Shown in pieces: positions 49,483-60,979 of a DNA stretch of 64,000 nt (within the stretch, counting starts at the first letter, position 1; each line of letters opens with the position of its first letter). The notes under the pieces were generated by a model, which did no database searches, was not told the DNA's origin, and saw only the letters and a program-made list of their open reading frames with translations. Source of the DNA: Homalodisca vitripennis (lineage: Eukaryota > Arthropoda > Insecta > Hemiptera > Cicadellidae); NCBI RefSeq assembly GCF_021130785.1, contig NW_025777423.1:184327-248326 (forward strand), read 5' to 3'. The translations under genes were made by a program, and so were the position numbers.

Positions 49483-52456
49483 CCAATGCCGTATCCAACA
49501 CTGAAGGTGAGAACGTGCATCAGCCTGATAATCTAGGACTGGGCCTAAGTGTGAGTGACACTACGCGTAGAACTTCAAATCTTCAAGGTATGTCAACATC
49601 TACTTGTTCTACTGGGCCTAATTCTGGTTTAAAAATAGCCTTTGCTAATGTGCAGTGCCTCAGGACTAAATACAATCTTGTTTCACTATTTACTAACGAA
49701 GTTAAACCAGATATTTTCTGTATCAGTGAGCACTGGCTGACTAGCCAAGAGAGTGAATTATACTCCACTATCAATACTCTAGAGCTTAAGGCAGCCTTTT
49801 TTAGGCAATTTCATAAGAACGGGGGTTCCTCAATATATGCTAATAGCAGTTTAAGTTGTAATACACTAGACTTAGGTGCATTCTGTGATGAAATGCATAT
49901 TGAGCTCTCTGGGATCGAGATTATAGTCAACCGGGTCACTGCTACTGTGGTCTCTGTTTATCGCTCGCCTGGCGGTGATAGCCAAAAGTTCTTTGACAAC
50001 CTTGACAGATGCATGGCTGAACTAACTAGACAAAATAATAGACAAATCTTTCTCGGGGGCGATTTCAATATACACCTTAATGAAGTAAATGAACTGTCAA
50101 ATCGTTTTCTATGCTTACTAAGAAGCTAAGGCCTTTACATAACATCGCAGTCACCAACTCGTGGTCAATACTGTCTACATGCTATCGCCACTAATCTAAA
50201 TTCCTGGGAGCATTCAACATCAATTCTAGACCCTGTAATTGCCGACCACTGCCCGGTGGTCCTAGATGTAAACATTGAATTGGTGAGTGGCACTGAAAGC
50301 AGGCCTGGTTGGCATAGCACCTACAATCATAGCTTTAGTCCTATAAATGTCGAACAATTTCCTAATTTTAGACTAGCCCTTATAAATACAGACTGGTCTG
50401 CTATTCTTGACAATGCCAATCCAAAGACCGCTTTCCAATTATTCTTTGATGTTTTTTATGGTATCTTTGACAGAATATTTCCGGTTAAGTCCATTAAACC
50501 AAAGTAGTGTGCTAATCTCAACAAGTCGGGTGGGCCGATCTCTAAGTCCCAAAAAGACTGGTACACGCCTGAACTTCAAAATATTAGGAAATTTGTTGTG
50601 GCGTTGCATGACAGGTATAAGGTTGCAGCTGGTCAAAACAGGGATTTACTGTATAGCATGTATTTAAGGGCCAAAAGGATCTACAGGAGACAGGTTGATA
50701 TAGCTAAAAAGAATTTCAACATGTCTAAAATTGAGTCAGCCCCAAATCCATGCAAAGCGGCATGGGATCTGGTAAATAGAACCTGTAAGACTAAGCCAGT
50801 ACTCAAGTGTAATGCCAGCCCTGATCAATTTAATACTACAATGTTAAATGAAGTAAAACATATAATCAATAAAATATCTTCATGTAACCAGACGGATCCG
50901 CTGGCCTTGGCATCTGGCCACATGAGTAATAGGCTTAGGCCGTTTCCATTCTCAACTTGGAATCCGGTCTGTCCTGCAGAGGTAGAGAGGTTAATATGTC
51001 ATTTAAAAAATCCATCAAGTCAGGATATTTATGGGTTGTCAACCCCTGTGCTAAAGTATGTTTCAGATGTCATTGCTGCCCCTTTAGCCAAGGTTCTGAA
51101 TTACTGCTTGGAGAATGCTGTGTTCCCTAAGGCACTTAAAGTCTCACGTACAATACCGGTCTACAAGAAGGGTAATCCTGAGATCATCGAGAGCTACAGA
51201 CCCATTTCATTGACTCCTATTATCAGCAAAATTTTTGAAACAGTAATGAAGAAGCAACTAGTCGATCACTTGTATAGGAACCATCTTTTTTCGGCATCAC
51301 AGCATGGTTTTAGAGGCCAGCACTCAACTACAACTGCTATGCGTCAACTTGTGGCAGAAGTGTTGGAATCTTTTGAAGCAAAGCAGTCAACATCGCTGAT
51401 TCTTGCAGATCTCATCAAGGCCTTTGATTGTGTTTCCCACAGTATACTCTTAGGAAAACTTGAGTTGTACGGAGTTACAGGGCAGCCCCTTCAAATGTTC
51501 CATTCTTATCTGGAGGGAAGAGAACAAATATTTTCTGTTAACGGTGCTTCATCCAAACCGCTGCCTGTTATGCACGGTGTGCCTCAGGGCTCGGTTCTCG
51601 GACCCTTGCTCTTCTTGGTACTAATTAATGACCTAGAGTTGGTGGGTGATGTACTTCTGTTCGCAGATGATTCTACATTCTTTAAAGCGGGACCCACACC
51701 TGAAGATGCGAGAGCTCAAGCGCTCCAAGTCTATGACAGAGCTAAGGAATGGTTTTCAGCCAACAAACTCAGTCTAAACCTCTCCAAAACGCAGGAGTTA
51801 ACATGCACCTTATCTCTAGCTAACCATTCAGTGGGGAGTGTTAAACTTTTGGGCTTTACTCTTGATTCCAAACTTACGCGGAACGGGCATGTGGCAGAAC
51901 TAAGTAAGAAACTGTCTCGAGTGACCTGCTTGTTGCGCAGACTGAAGCCTCTATTGACGGAAAAACATCTTGTCACTATATATCACGGGCTGTTTCATAG
52001 CCACATTCTCTACGGTCTGCTGCTCCGGGGTCATTCTTCTGGATGTGCCGAAATTTTATTGCTGCAAAAACATGCTGTGCGTATCATCTCATCTGCAGGC
52101 TTCTTAGATCACTGCAAGCCCTTGTTCAACCGACTTAAGATCTTAACGGTTTTTAGCCAGTATGTTGTCGCCAGCTTGTTACATGTCAAGGAAAACCTTG
52201 CAGCCTTCGGACTAGGGGTGAAGCTCAGGGTGCCTACAGGCTGAGGAACAGCTTACAACTAAATACAGTCTCCTGTAGGCTAGGCAAGACAAGAGATTGT
52301 TTCCCCGCATTAGCAGTAAGAATGTACAACTGCCTCCCTCAACATCTTAAAGCTCTTGAGAGCAAGGACTTTGAATGCAGGCTTAGGAAGTGGTCCCTGG
52401 CCACCCCTCTCTACTCAATCAGAGATTTTTTCGACAACGCGAGCAACGTAGCGTAG
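49483..52456 (+). pseudogene. LINE ORF2: endonuclease + reverse transcriptase, three breaks
   Basis: One frame runs from about 49482 to 52244, interrupted by TAA at 50127-50129 and TAG at 50505-50507. A one-base shift near 52230 moves the last part (YRLRNSLQLNTV to FFDNASNVA) into another frame that ends at TAG 52454-52456. Endonuclease landmarks are FANVQCLRTK, SEHWL, YRSPGG, GGDFNIHL and ADHCPVVLDV, so the catalytic E, D, N and H residues are kept. Reverse-transcriptase landmarks are YRPISLTPIISKIFE, QHGFRGQHST, LADLIKAFDCVSH (motif A), GVPQGSVLGPLLFLVLINDL and FADDSTF (51660 onwards, both aspartates kept). The tail segment RLKPLLTEKHL to LQKHAVRIIS is typical of CR1/Jockey pol. The enzyme would nick target DNA and prime cDNA there. 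The two stops look like single substitutions. GTG at 49515 is one possible start, but the frame is open further up and the true start is uncertain. Confidence 0.9.
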
Positions 52457-52784
52457 CCTTGCCGCCACTTGCATTTGTAAATAGTGTAAATAGTAGAATT
52501 TAGTTAGTTATTTATTTTATTGTGACGCTTTCAATCCAGCAACGCTGGTCAATGAAGAAGACATCAGGTATCAGGTATTATAAAACGTGTAAGACATTTT
52601 ACTTAAAAGTCAAATAAGTTATATTAAAAAAGAAATAAGTAAACACATTATCTTTGAATATAAATGAGGTTACTTTATATATACGTCATGGACGGAACAT
52701 ACAACAGGACATATTAGTCGTTTTGTAACATTGTAACGAGGCTCAGCTAAAACTGGAAAATAAGAAAGGTAAATTATGTATTAC

Positions 52785-52915
52785 TTCATCAGGCAAAGTT
52801 TGGGCTAGGAAGCCCCTCTTAATTCTTAACCAGGAGAGCCATCCAAGGAGTACCCACACTCGAAGTCGCTTGATCCAATTACCTTGCGATAACCACCGTA
52901 CCGCTTAGACACCTC
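52785..52915 (-). mobile_element. SINE with 5S-rRNA-like internal promoter
   Basis: On the minus strand GCGGTACGGTGGTTATCGCA leads into AAGGTAATTGGATCAAGCGA, then CTTCGAGTGTGGGTACTCCT, then TGGATGGCTCTCCTGG. The part 'GATCAAGCGA-x-GTCGAG-x-GTGG-x-TA-x-T-CTTGGATGG-x-x-x-CC' resembles the internal control region of 5S rRNA (box A to box C), as in SINE3-type elements. A tail GCCCAAACTTTGCCTGATGA follows. It is non-coding and would have been transcribed by RNA polymerase III. I see one copy only, with no clear target duplication. Confidence 0.5.
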
Positions 52916-52929
52916 TATACATAAATATA

Positions 52930-55535
52930 TTGCTATATTTTCACAGTTATTTACAAGTATTTTTATGTGTACGAAGATAATGTATCCTCAAATCATACAC
53001 ATATAAATGGTATTTTACAAGTCAGCGCTTAGTTAGATAAATTGCACTCATCAGGAAAATATTGAAGAAGGATATTGTTTGTCAACAACTCTGAAATCCT
53101 AAGACTGTAATATGAATTTCTAAATGTTGTCATGATAAATATTGAATTTGAAACACTGGTAATTATAGTTAAAGCGCTAGATTCAAAGCAATCGAGACAC
53201 CAGTTTCAAGTAACACTAATCTAAGAGAAGTTTGTTGTCTAATATCCTTGGTATGGTAATGCCGTAAGCGCTATTGTTGTGGCCTGACACCCGTATCGCT
53301 ACATCTGGTCCTGAGGTGTATTGTAGATTGTTAGTTCACAAACGTGATATAGTACATTACATTCAACGAGTTAATATTAAAAATAACATAAGTGTTCAAT
53401 GTTTTAATACTCTTTGGATCATTTAAAAAAGTAATATCCCAACTATACTGATATCTTGAATTGAATGTCAACTGTTTACATTGCTGGGAGCCTGATATCA
53501 GCAATATATCATGTTATGTGAACGGTTGGCAGCACTGACTCTGTAAGAGCAGCTTACACAAGTGGATAAAGGATGCTTTTAGTCACGGCAGCTTCACAGC
53601 AGGTTTATTTATGGTGTTACGTTGGTAACTTGAGTGGTTTAAATTACGTGGTGACCTCCTGATGACAATGCATTATACATTACTTTGATAAGACGAATGT
53701 AAATTCCAGAGCTTTAATAATTCTTCACAATTTCGGTGATACCCGATTGTTAATTACGCAGTATTAAAAGCACATGTTATTGCCAAAAGACGCAGAAAAG
53801 TGAGTTCAAATCCTAACAACCTAGAAAACAGATTACGGGATCGTCACAAGTTCCAATCCGAATAGAATTTTGGTTGTTTTCTTTAAACACTTGAGTCCTT
53901 GATCTTTTTGTAATACATGTGTCAAGAACTATAGAATACCAACAAGAGTACCAAAATAACTACAGTAGGAAGAAGAAAACAATATATGTAAACAACAGTT
54001 TTCCTAACATAACAGCATTAAAGGTGTAAATGTAACTCTCTCGTTAGTTAATCTGTCTCCTCTTGTATGATTGTACGTATGTATGATAAAATTAATTTAT
54101 TAAAAAATGTTAAGTGGAGCCATAGATTAAAACACAAACGCTGTAAAAATCACTAATCTACAAAACAGTGTAGCCAACTGTATAACTTTACTCTCATAAC
54201 GGATAACTTGATGCTGATGCTGGATGTTTGTTATGCAGTTCTATCAACTGATGATGTTTGTAGTTTTGTTAGCTACTATGATACTATGAAAAATTTTGAT
54301 TCTGTCCTTATTTTCTTATCTTGCACATAGTTACACACATAATTTTTATAATTACTACCAGCAATCATCTTGTCGCTCTTAAATTTTTTACTAAGTGTAT
54401 GATAATGAACAATAAGAGGAAATGGATAATAATAATAAAATTTATATAATGAAAGCTATGAAGCAGAAAATTTTGTTTCACTTCAGTCAATAATGGGCAT
54501 CGATCATAAATAATTACATTGAAAATTGTTATTCCTGGAATAAAATCACTATCGTGTGAGGCATAAAATTAAACTAAGATAGTCTCTAAGTTGAATAAAA
54601 CGAAACAGGTTGAAAAGCGATACACTATTTTTACTATTTCATTTATTTGACTATTTTAACTTGCCATATAATATAAAAAGGTAACATTAAGAGTAATGAC
54701 ATACAAGAATAAACCTCAGTTTCACTCATACTTGAATATCCACATCATAACTGTTGTAATTTAATCAGCGTTATCAGATTCCCCGAAGCTCTTACATCAA
54801 AGAGCGGAATGTAGTTATTACATTACGTTACGTTATTGGAGTCTAGTTACAGTTAGATGAAATATTATGAACAAGAAGCCTTTTTGGTAAACTTTAGCAA
54901 CTAAAATATGAGGCTTTCTTGTTGGAAATTTATTTAATGTGTTTTGTACATAATCAGTGTGTTCGCTGATGGAAGTTACGGTGTACAAGACTAGAAATAG
55001 CGTAATAAATAATTATATTAATGCCAGTAGGTTAACATAACTTTATAAGCGGAGTTATACACTACATCGTTCAAATAAATTAATGGAAAAAGAAGTATAA
55101 TCATTATCTTACTGAGCCTCCTAAATGTTATACTCGAAAAGGTTTAAAGTATCGGATGTTGTTTGGTGTAGAATGGTTGCGATAGTAATGATTGTGAATT
55201 GAAGACCAACCAAAAACGTGAAAAAGAAGCTGGAATCTGCATGTTGATATATTTGAGCTCAATTCATTTGCAACTAAAAATGTGAATCTTATTTATTGAG
55301 GCTAGTTGTAATTATTCATATAAACACTACTATTAAAAATATTTAATGGAATATTTTATGGAGTATAAATTCCTTTAGTTTTTATTTTACTATAAACATT
55401 CAATTTTCTCTACCTGCATTGACAGATTAGCTCTTTTTGTATCATATCTTGATTTATACTTAGTAAATTGGTTTATGTTTGTTCCTCAGTGTAGACATTT
55501 GTGCAAACAACGTTGACTACGTTTTAGCTACCTAC
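52930..55535. other. No gene seen
   Basis: AT-rich sequence. A B-box-like GTTCAAATCC at 53813 has no convincing A box upstream. Confidence 0.35.
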
Positions 55536-55539
55536 TTAT

Positions 55540-55780
55540 AGCTGTGAATCACGACACTTCCGGCAGAAACAGCTGGTGGTATTCCACCAATCAGCAGAAA
55601 GCGCTGTGGTTCTGTTTCCGGGCGCTTCCTCCATCTAATTTTCTGACGCTGGACAAACTTTGCCAATTATAACACGTTTAGTGTTCAACGTCCACTGTCA
55701 ACTTTGACCTTCCTTGAGCAGTTTATTTTCTCCAAGATTTTGCGAACATACTGTTATATTTGATAGAACCGTTTAAAGTA
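55540..55780. promoter_or_regulatory. GC-richer island with inverted repeat, possible promoter
   Basis: This patch is clearly less AT-rich than its flanks. An interrupted inverted repeat lies at 55559-55622: CCGG-C-AGAAACAG against CTGTTTCCGG, with an inner GGTGG/CCACC stem. CAGCTG and AGCGCT sites are present. In an AT-rich insect genome such a patch could mark a promoter and 5' untranslated region, with a donor-like GTGAGT near 56084. No coding exon confirms this, and it could equally be the end of an old mobile element. Confidence 0.2.
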
Positions 55781-55799
55781 GATATCAGTTTATTAGTTA

Positions 55800-56340
55800 G
55801 AACGTTATATTATTTGATCACAGTTATTGTCAATATGTTTAGTGAATTCATTAGGTATTTGCTATTTAGTGTCTGGTATGAAATCTACTGAGATACAATG
55901 TGACTTGCAGAGGTGCAGGCTACATGATGTTATGTTTTAAATAATTGTGATAGTGACATATAATACATTAAAAATTAACATTGAACTCTAATTGGTGTTA
56001 TGGATTGATATAAAGGTTACTGAACTTGAGAGGAGCATTTTGAGCTTTGCGTTGAAAGACGTATGGGCTGATTCAGCTGTTTACGTGAGTGAAACAATGT
56101 ACACTTAAAGTGAAGGAATACCAGGGATACCAATGTTTGAAATTATCCGTATTATTTTCGTTTAGTGGCAATATCTGTGCAGCACAACTAGAATTTACAT
56201 TGAATAAACACTTCCTACCATGTACCTACGTTATGTGTAACATACCTGTGATTCAACGAACCACCAATTCAGAGAAGTATATGGCGAACATATTCACAAT
56301 AATATCTTCATAAATGTTTTGAGGTTAGAGGTAGGATATT
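55800..56340. other. No gene seen
   Basis: AT-rich sequence. The short plus ORF at 56089-56313 has no recognisable motif. Confidence 0.35.
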
Positions 56341-56374
56341 TAAAACACACAACAAACTTGAAATAAGAAATACT

Positions 56375-57310
56375 ACCACCCCTTTCTTATGGTTACCATG
56401 ATCCCCCCCATTCTATCTCTCTCGGTTACCTCCCACTATCTCACCCCTGAGTGGAGGAAGCTTCTAAATATAGCCCTCCAGGGGAAGAAGGACAAACTCT
56501 ATTCCTATTTGTGGATGAAAGATGGACACATTTTTATGCTGAAAATCAAAGAAATTTAATAGATTAGATTATTGTGGATTTTCTTGAGAATCTCAATAAA
56601 ATAGCATGAGAATCGAGTTACCTTACGCTCATTGTGAGCATAAAATTGTTATTACTATGTGTATTTTTTGTGCAGAGAAGTTAAATAGTATGCAATATTA
56701 AGTCTTTTAGTTTATTATAATATGAATTGGATGGATTACCGTTATAAGCATATTTGTAGCACTGTATGAAGTATATGTTTCAAATCATAAATTACAGTGA
56801 TAGTAATATGTAAATGATAAGAGCCAGCTGGATCAAATATTTATTAATAAATCCTTAGGGTCAAATTATTTTTTCAGGATCATTAATCTTAATACGGAAA
56901 ATGTAATTGTACATAGAGAAATATTAATAAGAATTTTTAATAACAAAACGTTTGATATAATAGTCGTAACAGAAACATTTTTAAAGCTGACTATCTCATA
57001 GCGTTGTTTATGAGTAATACACAACTTAATACGTCATGATAGTGAGGATAAAGAAGGGGGAGGCCTCGCGAGTTATATTAGAAAGGAATACAAACATAAA
57101 ATTATTTCTATGTCTGATGCAGTATATTGTAAAAAATGAATATTTTGTTAGAAGTTTCTTTGTGATAGAAATTGTTATTGTGAGTTGTATACCGGAAACC
57201 AAATGTGAGTTGTTTAACCTAATGTTACCAATACATTAAATTGGTATATCTGATAACAATTTATGATAATTTAGTTTTACTAGGAGATTTAAACATGTCT
57301 TTCTAAAAGT
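56375..57310 (+). pseudogene. Decayed LINE: ORF1 end plus endonuclease start
   Basis: At 56420-56560 one frame gives SHYLTPEWRKLLNIALQGKK, then LYSYLWMKDGHIFMLK. This is the pattern of the C-terminal FP-like domain in LINE ORF1 proteins (LTP-x-x-x-x-LL...W-x-x-DG-x-I-x-x-R). At 56885-56990 another frame gives NTENVIVHREILIRIFNNKT, then FDIIVVTETFLK, the start of an EEP endonuclease with the catalytic E (T-E-T). Near 57050-57090 follows GGGLASYIRKEY, near 57180 a CIPETK/YTGN relic, and near 57280 LLGDLNM, the D-x-N motif. Stops and frame changes are frequent and the RT is missing. Confidence 0.65.
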
Positions 57311-57885
57311 ATTGAAGTATTTATGTGCACTTAAATGAAAATTGGACGTTCGTTAAATTTGAGTTACTTCAACCTCGTACATTCATGCATTTATATTCAC
57401 TTATGTTAGGTTTTAGGTGTATTTTAAAATATTACAATTTAAATCATTTTGCACAATTTAAACAATTAAAACTTTTTATCTATTTTTTTAATTAAAAAAT
57501 GTGTGTGAATTTGAAGATCTAACTTTCCACTAGTCCTAATGGTTTCACAGATATAGTACCATTGCATAACAATGTGTTCCCATTTACATAACATGGGGAC
57601 CGTAACAGGTAGATGCTGCTCTTAAACTGAGTTTAGTACCTCTCCACTTTGGTGTGATCATCAATGGAGGTATCAATGGATTAATTCATTTTATTTACAT
57701 GGTAACAGTTTTAGTTCAAGCTCATTTTAATTCCAAATTTAATCTTCGCAACTGATCTTAGTTGCTAGGTGCATTCTAAAACACCTTCAACATTGTTTGC
57801 CATTGGTGTTATTTGCTACATAAAAAATAAAACACTATCGTTCCTTTTTTAATTTCGTTAAGGAGGTAGATGTTTAATAGCATGT
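57310..57885. other. Unassigned, possibly decayed LINE interior
   Basis: No RT motif is recognisable between the endonuclease relic and the next LINE 3' end. Either the interior was deleted or the two are separate insertions. Confidence 0.3.
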
Positions 57886-58497
57886 AGATGTATAGATATG
57901 ACCCTTGAGGGTGCGGTCCTGATTGATAGGTTACAGAACTCTGCTGTAAGATTTGTGTACGGCCTAAGAAAATTTGATCACGTTAGCCAGTATCGCCGTA
58001 CAGCAAGGATCCTCCCGAGAAAGTACATTTTCAAACTCCAGGTGGCTTGCCTTGTTCACAAGGTGTTGCTGACGGGAAAACCCTCTTACCTCAGGGGGAT
58101 GCTACAGACCCGGGGTGAGATTAGGGACTGTCACACTCGGCAGGATGCCATGCTGGAGGTGCCCAGGGTCAGGCTGGAGATGGGGAGGAATGGATTTCGA
58201 TACTTTGGCCCCCAGATATACAGCAGTGCCCCTCACAGTCTAAAGGCTTACGGATATTCCTCGTTTAAGGACAATCTCAGACTGGCTTTGGAGGAGGAGT
58301 GTTTCACCTCTAAATAGCTGTGTAATATATTAGATTAGTTTAAGTTAGGTTAGATTAGTTTAATTTTATATTTCTCGGATGATGATATAGATTTGTATGT
58401 GCCTTGATTAAAAATGTATGACTTCAGTTATTTTGAAAAACAACAATGTAATGTTGAAAATCGCTGCAAATAAAGACGTTATTATTATTATTATTAT
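57885..58497 (+). mobile_element. LINE 3' end with (ATT)n tail
   Basis: A fragment with the last part of a pol ORF, about 150 bp of 3' untranslated sequence, a polyadenylation-like AATAAAG at 58473 and an (ATT)n tail to 58497. The 5' end is truncated. Its higher GC than the flanks marks a fairly recent insertion. Confidence 0.75.
57898..58317 (+). pseudogene. LINE pol C-terminal fragment, open
   Basis: An open frame of 139 codons ends at TAG 58315-58317. It contains DRLQNSAVRFVYGLRKFDHV, ACLVHKVLLTGKPSYL, TRQDAMLEVPRVRLE and YFGPQIYSSAPHSLK, the classic C-terminal pattern after the RT domain of CR1/Jockey-type elements (R-LQN-x-x-x-R-F...H-x-x-L...R-x-x-x-x-L-x-V-P...F-x-x-x-x-P-x-x-W/Y-N-x-L-P). 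It has no enzymatic core. The absence of stops in 139 codons fits a recent 5'-truncated insertion; the ATG at its front is not a real start. Confidence 0.75.
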
Positions 58498-58499
58498 AA

Positions 58500-58695
58500 A
58501 TGAGTGGCTTATAAGAAACAGAATTATTTTAAAATTGTACTCAGTGTACTAGGAAAACACAGTATCATATATTTGTGTATCTGAATCGATCTGTGTTGTT
58601 AGTATCTGGATTCACTGATGATGCATACGCAATTTCATTTCATAAGGTTTAATAAACTCAGAACAACAAACTCCTTTGATACTAGTTGCGTATGT
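58500..58695. other. AT-rich spacer
   Basis: Nothing recognised. Confidence 0.4.
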
Positions 58696-58699
58696 TTAT

Positions 58700-58930
58700 T
58701 TGTCTATAAAGAAGATAGAGTTCGATGATAGCGCATGTCCATACATGGGGTTTGGCTGAACAATTCATAAAACTCAAGGTGATAATCTCGAGAATGAACC
58801 GATCTGTAAACTTGAATTTAGTATATTTCACTTAGGTATCTGTCTGTCTGTCTGCTTCCACTGGATAACAATCCATAAAAATAACCTTTCATGTGACTTT
58901 GCATGACATTTATTTTATATTAGTTCGATC
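58700..58930 (-). repeat. Dispersed repeat R4, fragment
   Basis: GTCCATACATGGGGTTTGGC, ATAATCTCGAGAATGAACCG and CTGTCTGTCTGTCTG are the reverse of the order seen in the plus copies at 61 and 62.8 kb and match 44.95-45.1 kb in the same orientation. Confidence 0.55.
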
Positions 58931-59585
58931 AAGGTGCATGCCTCTCCCTTTATATGTTTTGGATGTGCGTCACTTATGAACGTTCTAAAAGTCCATGGTA
59001 AGGTTAGCTTCTTTTTTGAAGCATATCAAACTAAGGGGCCCCGGGATCAAAAAATTTCTCTACACAAATACTATAAACACGTTGTGCCCACTGTGTACAA
59101 AACGATATTAATGATTTTTTACTTCTACTGAAATTTACGCAAAGTTATTGGAAGTTTTCTTTAAAGTTCAAAAGTTCTCAATCAAAAAGAGAAATACGGA
59201 AGACTGAAACCTACCGTTATTTGTGGTAATGGTGCAATACCTCTTTTTGATCTGGAAACTGAGTCGTTCACTGCAGTAGCATGGCTATTCTCTTGACACG
59301 AATTTGCTCTACATAAATTTTCCTCTTCTTATTAGAACTCTTAATCCTTATTACGTTCCTCTGGAATATTTAACTGTCTGTATCACATTTTCATATTACA
59401 TTGAATTTATCTTTAATTCTTTTTAGCGATAAATAATTATATATTTTCAAACTTAATGAGGTAACAAAGTCATTAATTAAAATAGCCTAATGTCTAAAGC
59501 TAATGTTACGAGGTAAATATAAGATTTGTATTCTTCTTAGATGAAATAAGAAACCGACTGCTTTTGTGTAAAGATTGAGATACAC

Positions 59586-59675
59586 AAATATTGCCCGTTG
59601 CTAGGAATTACTTAAATATAGATATATATATATATACATATAATTATTAAGTATACCTAGCAACGGGCAATATTT
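59586..59675. repeat. Palindrome with 28-bp arms and AT-rich loop
   Basis: AAATATTGCCCGTTGCTAGG at 59586-59605 is exactly repeated in reverse complement at 59656-59675, and the match extends with small changes to about 59614 and 59648. The loop is (TA)-rich. It may be a small foldback element or a hairpin born by palindromic duplication. Confidence 0.9.
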
Positions 59676-60343
59676 TCCATTGTTTCGATGTTTGAAGATT
59701 TCCAATGTTAACCCAATACATTAAGTCACTGGTTATTAGTTTCAATACTTTTTTTAGAGCAAGAAGCATTCGATAAAAAAAAACTTATCATATATAAAGT
59801 ATTATTATAACTTTTTCTGAATGAATGCAGTGCCATTTCATTTAAACCTTTGTAAATTGTTTAGGGCCATGTTGAAATTAATAGCTGTGTTCAGTTGCAA
59901 TAAGCTAGTAAAACCAAAAATAAAATATACTTAAAATGTTAACCTTTTATAATGAAAAATTAATAAATTTGACAAAAAATATACAACTGAATATTATATA
60001 ATAAACGTAATATGAAGATTTTTATAAAGATAATGTTTGTACAAAGAAGACTTTGTTTTCATTGAAAAACATCTAAAGCAAATGATAGTTTTAACAAATA
60101 AAAATAATGACAAAATATTTGTATATACTTATATTTGAACGTTTATCATAATGAAATAAATAGAATTCAGTTACGCAAACGTAAGTATTTAATTGATTTT
60201 AAAATTTATAAACTGGTTAACGCTGTAGATGGATAATATAATATAATAGCCATAGCTTTACAGTTTAAGACAGATAAGGAAACATAGACACATACGTGTC
60301 AGTTTTCATTCTATTAAATGTTGTGGATGTCCTACATTTAAGA

Positions 60344-60346
<3 letters not shown>

Positions 60347-60380
<34 letters not shown>
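60347..60380. repeat. (AT)n microsatellite
   Basis: About 17 AT units. Confidence 0.95.
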
Positions 60381-60382
<2 letters not shown>

Positions 60383-60979
60383 TGTGTAATAAATGAAATT
60401 TTAACAATTTATATTACAAATGTATTAATAACATAATTGTACGTGGCATTGGAGAATGGAAGATGAGTAAACTGGAGGCACATATCAATTTAAATTCTCG
60501 GAAAACTATTGATTCGTATTTAGAGATTTGTGTATTTAAAATAAAAATAATAATTAAATAATAAATAATAAACCGTAGAGAGATTAAAAAATTAAAAATT
60601 GAACCGTCTTATTAAAGGCATATTAATGGATTTGTATATAAAATGTGATGGTGATACGTGCTGTTGTTTTAGAAAAATAATAAATTGACTTTTTAATAAG
60701 CCGTATTACAAAAGAAAGTAATATGTTGAAACTGGTATTTAACCAGGTAAATTATATATAGAGATATCTTACACACTGATGTAAAAAATTGCAATTGATT
60801 TTGTATTAGGTAATGATCTCAAAATTGGCTATAAATAGAATACCGATTATGCAACCCTATCTACTGTAGTATGAGACCAAGATAATCAACGGAGCTCGCG
60901 AGTCCCCCTCTACTTATTTTCAATGTAAGATTAGTTAAAAATGAGTAAAACTTTCGGGAATCAATAGCCTTCCCAATAT

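Larger units (their letters stand above)
49290..52580 (+). mobile_element. Near-complete CR1/Jockey-type LINE
   Basis: The element carries the C-terminal end of ORF1, an almost full-length ORF2 (endonuclease plus reverse transcriptase) and a 3' tail. The tail ends in a short direct repeat (ATCAGGT twice, about 52553-52569), the kind of short tandem tail seen in CR1-type elements. The 5' end is truncated inside ORF1 near 49320. It is much less AT-rich than its flanks. I could not identify target-site duplications. Only three obvious breaks in about 3 kb make it the youngest LINE in the window. Confidence 0.85.
58935..60975. other. No gene; palindrome and microsatellite listed separately
   Basis: AT-rich sequence with short chance ORFs only. 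Confidence 0.4.

Noticed and set aside
53795..53840. B-box-like GTTCAAATCC suggesting a tRNA or tRNA-derived SINE
   Set aside because: No A box at the right distance and no cloverleaf can be drawn.
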